Assembly: GCA_035947555.1 (NCBI GenBank)
Contig: DASZJZ010000149.1
Location: 1-8,628 of the forward strand
Length of the DNA: 8,628 nucleotides
Source of the DNA: JACVRW01 sp035947555
GTDB lineage: Bacteria; Actinomycetota; Thermoleophilia; Solirubrobacterales; Thermoleophilaceae
Direction: 5' to 3'
The notes under the pieces are model-generated. The model was not told the origin of the DNA. It worked only from the letters and a program-made list of their open reading frames with translations, and made no database searches. The first letter of the stretch is position 1. Each line of letters begins with the position of its first letter. The position numbers and the translations under genes were made by a program. Positions 5,943 to 8,628 of the stretch are shown in pieces.

Positions 5943-6356
5943 ATGGAGGACCCGCTGCAGATCGGCCACGGGGCTGCGATCCCGCTGTCCGAGGTGGAGG
6001 TCCGCACGAGCCGGTCGTCGGGCCCGGGCGGGCAGCACGCCAACGTGACGGCCTCGCGAGTAGAGGCCGCGTTCGACGTGGAGGCGTCGCGATCGCTCAG
6101 CGAAGACCAGAAGCGCCGGGTGATGGCCCGCTGCGGCCCGGTGGTGAGGGCGACGGCGCAGGACACGAGGAGTCAGTCGCGTAACCGCGAGCTGGCGCTG
6201 GAGCGGCTGCGGTCCCGACTGGCAGCCGCGTTGACGGTGCAGCGGCCGCGCCGGCCGACGAAGCCGACGACGGCGTCGCGCCGCCGCCGGCTGGACTCGA
6301 AGCGGCGCCGGGGCGAGGTGAAGCGATCGCGCCGGAGGCCCGACGCCGAGGAATGA
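5943..6356 (+). CDS. arfB: ArfB-type alternative ribosome-rescue peptidyl-tRNA hydrolase
   Basis: 137 aa, close to the 140 aa of E. coli ArfB (YaeJ). It is a class-I release-factor-like domain without codon-recognition domains: IPLSEVEVRTSRSSGPGGQHANVTASRVEAAFDV (13-46) carries the catalytic GGQ at 29-31, which hydrolyses peptidyl-tRNA in the ribosomal P site. The C-terminus is a basic tail (RRPTKPTTASRRRRLDSKRRRGEVKRSRRR) that in ArfB enters the empty mRNA channel of stalled ribosomes; the RRPT-PT-AS--RRL-SK pattern matches E. coli ArfB closely. The ATG at 5943 gives the canonical length; a longer frame from 5868 adds no recognisable family sequence. The residue after Asn34 is Val where E. 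coli has Lys. Monocistronic, divergent from nfeD. Confidence 0.9.
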   Translation: MEDPLQIGHGAAIPLSEVEVRTSRSSGPGGQHANVTASRVEAAFDVEASRSLSEDQKRRVMARCGPVVRATAQDTRSQSRNRELALERLRSRLAAALTVQRPRRPTKPTTASRRRRLDSKRRRGEVKRSRRRPDAEE

Positions 6357-6395
6357 GAGCGGCACCGCCCGGCGGAGGAGCGAAGGGGGCCGCTC
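6357..6395. terminator. Candidate hairpin between convergent arfB and the small membrane-protein gene
   Basis: GAGCGGC (6357-6363), immediately after the arfB stop, pairs perfectly with GCCGCTC (6389-6395) across a 25-nt loop. A second short pair, GAGCG (6409-6413) with CGCTC (6422-6426), precedes the end of the convergent gene. No T-run follows. Confidence 0.4.
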
Positions 6396-6428
6396 GCCTG
6401 GCGGGGCGGAGCGACAGGCTGCGCTCTC

Positions 6429-6869
6429 CTAGTTGCCCGTGCCCGGCGGCGCCACAGCGCCGCCTCCTTCGCCGCCCTCCGGCGGGGCGGGCTCGGGGGC
6501 CGGCTGTGGCGCGGGCTCCACGGCGCCGCCGCCTTCGCCCTGGGCCGGCGGCGCTAGCTGCTCGGTGCCCGGGCTCACCGGGGTTCCGGGGACTATGGCG
6601 GGCGGGGCTGTCGGTGTGGCGGGCGCCGGCGTGGCCGTGCCGCCCGTTCCCGCGCCGACGTCCGCGTCGGTCTCCTCGCGGGTCGTGCGCTCGCGCTGAG
6701 GCTCATCGGTCTCGGCGCGGTCGCCGAGGCTCTCCGGTGTGGTCGGAACGCCAAGGTCGGCGGGCGTCGTCTCGGGCTCGTCCTCGCCGCTGCCGGCGCC
6801 CGCGATCACCACGATCAGGAGCAGGAGCACGACGGCGGCTGCGCCCGCGGCCACCATCCGGCGGCGCAT
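6429..6869 (-). CDS. Small single-pass membrane protein with Pro/Ala/Gly/Thr-rich tail, unknown function
   Basis: 146 aa; I recognise no family. MRRRM is followed by one hydrophobic segment (about 6-24, VAAGAAAVVLLLLIVVIAG), so the N-terminus would be inside and the rest outside. Residues 27-75 are acidic and Thr-rich; residues 76-146 are low-complexity Pro/Ala/Gly sequence with two GEGGGAV copies (111-117 and 133-139). The ATG at 6869 has GGAG 11 nt upstream; I saw no usable start further upstream before the preceding stop-side sequence loses likeness to protein. Same strand as, and 139 nt downstream of, the HxlR gene, with a hairpin between them, so probably a separate unit. Could be a wall-spanning or surface linker protein, but that is a guess from composition. 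The long open frame above the ATG extends antisense into HxlR and is not real. Confidence 0.65.
   Translation of the reverse strand: MRRRMVAAGAAAVVLLLLIVVIAGAGSGEDEPETTPADLGVPTTPESLGDRAETDEPQRERTTREETDADVGAGTGGTATPAPATPTAPPAIVPGTPVSPGTEQLAPPAQGEGGGAVEPAPQPAPEPAPPEGGEGGGAVAPPGTGN
6452..6539 (-). repeat. Two copies of a 22-bp GEGGGAV-coding repeat
   Basis: Copies at 6518-6539 and 6452-6473 differ at only two bases, both third codon positions, and encode the same GEGGGAV peptide. The 44 nt between them encode a Pro/Ala/Glu-rich spacer. The pattern supports translation of this frame. Confidence 0.7.
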
Positions 6870-6996
6870 GTAGACGGACTCCGCCTCGCCGCGTCCAGGT
6901 CCGCGCGGTGGACGCCGTGGAGGCCGGCCTTCGGGCGGAAGAAGGCGTGTGGGCTGGTCGTCCAGAGCGAGCGAAGTTAGCAGTTGCAGGGAAGAC

Positions 6997-7010
6997 GAGC
7001 GCCCGCGCTC
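6997..7010 (-). terminator. Candidate hairpin at the end of the HxlR gene
   Basis: GAGCGC and GCGCTC pair around CC (effectively a 5-bp stem with a 4-nt loop), overlapping the HxlR stop codon. On the minus strand the sequence after it is only moderately T-rich (GTCTTCCCTGC). Weak call. The rest of 6870-6996 shows no gene and no clear promoter. Confidence 0.3.
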
Positions 7011-7524
7011 AGGCGTAGTGGAGGTCGGCGGACTCGTCGTCCCCGACCGGTCGCTCGCAGGTGGGACACCACCAACGGACCTCGACCGGTGTCCCGCACG
7101 CCTCGTGGCGCGGCGGCTCGGCGCTCTCGCCATGCCGGGCCCCCCAATCGGACAGCAGCCGGAGCGCGCCGGCGAGCTCGTGCCCCGAGGCGGTGAGCTC
7201 GTAGACATATCGCTGCGGCCGCTCGGAATAGGGCTGCGCAAGCACGAGCCCCTCGCCCTCGAGGCGGCGAAGCCGCTGACTCAGCACGTTGGGAGCGATG
7301 CCGCCGAGGGCCTCCTGGAGGTCGCCGAAGCGGCGCGGGCCGGCGAGGAGCGCCTCGACGAGGAGAAGCGTCCAGCGGTCGCCGACGCTGTCGAGCGCGG
7401 CCGCGAGCGGCGAGGGCAGCGCGTCGAGCGCGGCCGCGGACGGATCGGGCGGCGCCCCCGCAGAACGGTCGGGCTGCGCGCCCGGAGACGTATCGCGCGC
7501 ACTGCTTCGAGACAGCGAGCTCAT
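7009..7524 (-). CDS. HxlR-family winged-helix regulator with Cys-rich C-terminus
   Basis: 171-aa regulator. Residues 39-130 are the HxlR winged-helix domain: LAAALDSVGDRWTLLLVEALLAGPRRFGDLQEAL, then GIAPNVLSQRLRRLEGEGLV (recognition region) and the wing YSERPQRYVYELTASG. Residues 1-36 are a low-complexity leader. The tail (140-171) contains HEACGTPVEVRWWCPTCERPV: three Cys (143, 153, 156) and a His in a zinc-ribbon-like arrangement, which could bind a metal or sense redox state (inference). ATG 7524 is chosen because the candidate promoter predicts a start of transcription near 7541; ATG 7545 is an alternative. Divergent from the HtrA-like protease with a large palindrome between them, so it probably controls both. 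Confidence 0.9.
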   Translation of the reverse strand: MSSLSRSSARDTSPGAQPDRSAGAPPDPSAAALDALPSPLAAALDSVGDRWTLLLVEALLAGPRRFGDLQEALGGIAPNVLSQRLRRLEGEGLVLAQPYSERPQRYVYELTASGHELAGALRLLSDWGARHGESAEPPRHEACGTPVEVRWWCPTCERPVGDDESADLHYA

Positions 7525-7547
7525 CGCAGCTAGCCTACTGTCCATGC

Positions 7548-7576
7548 TTGCTATGGTAGTCGCTTGCAATTCGCAA
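7548..7576 (-). promoter_or_regulatory. Candidate promoter of the HxlR gene
   Basis: On the minus strand TTGCGA (7576-7571, 4/6 to -35) and TAGCAA (7553-7548, 3/6 to -10) are separated by 17 bp. The -35 lies in the palindrome. For the opposite direction TATGGT (7552-7557) could be a -10 for the protease gene, but no -35 is seen. Weak evidence. Confidence 0.3.
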
Positions 7577-7583
7577 GTGACTA
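7557..7583. promoter_or_regulatory. 27-bp imperfect palindrome, candidate HxlR operator
   Basis: Arms TAGTCGCTTGC (7557-7567) and GCAAGTGACTA (7573-7583) are inverted repeats matching at 10 of 11 positions, separated by 5 nt (AATTC). It lies in the only locally A/T-richer stretch here, midway between the HxlR start and the protease Shine-Dalgarno. HxlR proteins bind as dimers to such sites next to their own genes, so autoregulation plus control of the protease is likely. Confidence 0.75.
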
Positions 7584-7588
7584 GGGAG
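7583..7588 (+). promoter_or_regulatory. Shine-Dalgarno deciding the HtrA-like start
   Basis: AGGGAG lies 8 nt before the ATG at 7597 and is too close to the GTG at 7588 and ATG at 7591, which are also in frame. Its first base is the last base of the palindrome, so operator occupancy and ribosome binding site adjoin. Confidence 0.6.
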
Positions 7589-7596
7589 TGATGGTT

Positions 7597-8505
7597 ATGG
7601 AAGCGGTCGTTTCGTTGCAGGAGACCATCGGCGAGGTTGCGAGGAGGGTGGGTCCGTCGGTGGTCGGGCTTGGGCGCGGGTGGGGTCACGGGTCCGGTGT
7701 CGTCATCGGCGAGGGACGCGTCCTCACGAATGCACACAACCTGCGCCGCGAGCAGGTGACCGTCGTGTTCGCCGACGGCCGCCGTGCCACCGGCGACGTG
7801 GCGGCCGCCGATCCCGATCTCGACCTCGCCGTCGTCGAGGTCGACACCGGCGACTCCCCGGCCGTCACGTGGGAGCCGGGCGATCCGCCAGCAATCGGCG
7901 CCCCGGTCCTTGCGGTCGCCAACCCGGGCGGGCGCGGCCTCCGCGTCACGCTCGGCTTCGTCTCGTCAGAGGGCCGCAGCTTCCGCGGCCCGCGCGGCCG
8001 CCGCATCGGCGGCGCGATCGAGCACACGGCACCGCTCCCACGCGGCTCCTCAGGCGGCCCACTCGTGGACACCGAGGGCAGGCTCCTCGGTCTGAACGCC
8101 CTGCGCCTCGACGGCGGCCTGATCCTCGCCGTGCCCGCCACGGCGGCGGTGAAGGAGCGCGCCTCGCGGCTGGCCCGCGGAGAGGCCCCGGCTTCGCCGC
8201 GCCTCGGCGTGGCCATCGCCCCGCCGCACGTGGCGCGGCGCATGCGCCGAGCCGTCGGCCTGCCCGAGCGCGACGGCCTGCTCGTGCGCGCGGTCGAGGA
8301 CGGCTCCCCGGCCGTGCGTGCGGGCATCGAGCGCGGCGACCTCCTGGTCACCGCCGGCGACCGCGACCTCGATGGCGTGGATGCCCTCTACGAGGCGCTC
8401 GACGCGGTGTCCCCCGAGCGGGGCGCGCTCGACCTCACCATCGTGCGTGGAACGGAGGAACGCACCCTGACCGTGGAGTTCGACACGACCGAGGCGGCGG
8501 CGTGA
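7597..8505 (+). CDS. HtrA/DegP-like trypsin-PDZ serine protease, apparently without signal peptide
   Basis: 302 aa. Protease domain about 10-190 with a complete triad: His47 in VLTNAHN, Asp76 in DPDLDLAVV, Ser152 in PRGSSGGPLV. The usual HtrA motif GNSGGP is GSSGGP here. A PDZ domain follows (about 203-295: RLGVAI, GLLVRAVEDGSPAVRAGIERGDLLVTAGDRDLDGVDALYEAL). The N-terminus, MEAVVSLQETIGEVARRVGPSVVGLGRG, runs straight into the protease fold. I see no signal peptide or membrane segment in this frame, so a cytoplasmic location is predicted, unlike most HtrA proteins. ATG 7597 is chosen from the Shine-Dalgarno spacing. Divergent from the HxlR gene. Function as a quality-control protease is inferred from the family; the target is unknown. 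Confidence 0.9.
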   Translation: MEAVVSLQETIGEVARRVGPSVVGLGRGWGHGSGVVIGEGRVLTNAHNLRREQVTVVFADGRRATGDVAAADPDLDLAVVEVDTGDSPAVTWEPGDPPAIGAPVLAVANPGGRGLRVTLGFVSSEGRSFRGPRGRRIGGAIEHTAPLPRGSSGGPLVDTEGRLLGLNALRLDGGLILAVPATAAVKERASRLARGEAPASPRLGVAIAPPHVARRMRRAVGLPERDGLLVRAVEDGSPAVRAGIERGDLLVTAGDRDLDGVDALYEALDAVSPERGALDLTIVRGTEERTLTVEFDTTEAAA

Positions 8506-8628
8506 ATGCATCCAGAGGACGATCGGCTGAAGCGGACGCTCGCGAGGGGGTGGCTGCGACACAGGCGCGGCTGGATCGAGCGGCCGAGCGCGGCGAGGCG
8601 GCCGGGGACCGGGCAAGCGCGGCGGCGC
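8506..8628 (+). CDS. Possible 5' end of a further gene, cut by the window edge
   Basis: An ATG directly after the protease stop (TGAATG) opens a frame that stays open to the window end, starting MHPEDDRLKRTLARGWLRHRRGW, with nearly all codons ending in G or C as in real genes here. A competing frame from a GTG at 8502, overlapping the stop, is also open (NASRGRSAEADAREGVAATQ) but has a weaker third-position bias and low-complexity content. I recognise neither product. In DNA this GC-rich, 120 open bases prove little. Confidence 0.3.
   Translation, partial: MHPEDDRLKRTLARGWLRHRRGWIERPSAARRPGTGQARRR

Noticed and set aside
6353..7018. A plus-strand Arg/Pro-rich frame across the small membrane-protein gene.
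   Set aside because: Composition is typical of an antisense shadow, and the opposite strand has a hydrophobic helix and a repeat with only synonymous changes.

Overview
The window is very GC-rich DNA (roughly 70% G+C by eye, strongly G/C-biased third codon positions) with tightly packed, often overlapping genes. High GC, lipoproteins with a poly-Asp/poly-Gly linker after the lipobox, a sugar isomerase carrying the GAPISWGVCEVPGWG motif, and low-complexity Arg/Ala/Glu/Ser insertions all suggest a high-GC actinomycetota-type bacterium, possibly Thermoleophilia (Solirubrobacterales-like). That placement is inference from style, not a database match. I see no mobile element, CRISPR array, tRNA or rRNA.

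Region 1 (1-3274) is a sugar uptake and catabolism locus. On the minus strand, an IolE-like TIM-barrel isomerase/epimerase/dehydratase gene (1034-2194) is followed by a sugar ABC transporter substrate-binding lipoprotein (33-1037), joined by a 4-nt ATGA overlap; the ATPase and permease would be expected beyond position 1. A LacI-family repressor gene (2249-3274) is divergent. The short gap between them holds two GAGCGCTC-centred operators, 17 bp centre to centre. One of them contains the ribosome binding site of the isomerase gene and abuts its start codon. The window opens with 21 C in a row, which may be a sequencing artefact at a contig end.

Region 2 (3271-4349): a trypsin-like serine protease with a lipobox starts inside the lacI stop codon (GTGA) and has a 12-unit, 21-bp-periodic repeat coding for an Arg-Thr-Leu-Ala-Ala heptad before its lipoprotein signal. 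A hairpin-rich convergent intergenic region follows.

Region 3 (4350-5770) is a minus-strand nfeD-slipin pair: a short membrane NfeD with an OB-like C-terminus, overlapping by 7 nt a stomatin-type SPFH protein. Region 4 (5943-6869) has an ArfB-type ribosome-rescue hydrolase with GGQ motif, convergent with a small single-pass membrane protein of unknown function with a Pro/Ala/Gly-rich tail.

Region 5 (7009-8628): an HxlR-type regulator with a Cys-rich C-terminus is divergent from an HtrA-like trypsin-PDZ protease that has no visible signal peptide. Between them lies a 27-bp imperfect palindrome, a good candidate shared operator. The window ends in what may be the 5' end of another gene. The parts most worth a second look are the double operator/RBS arrangement, the two in-frame expanded repeats and the HxlR-palindrome-HtrA module. 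I did not find clear proof of an entirely new system.
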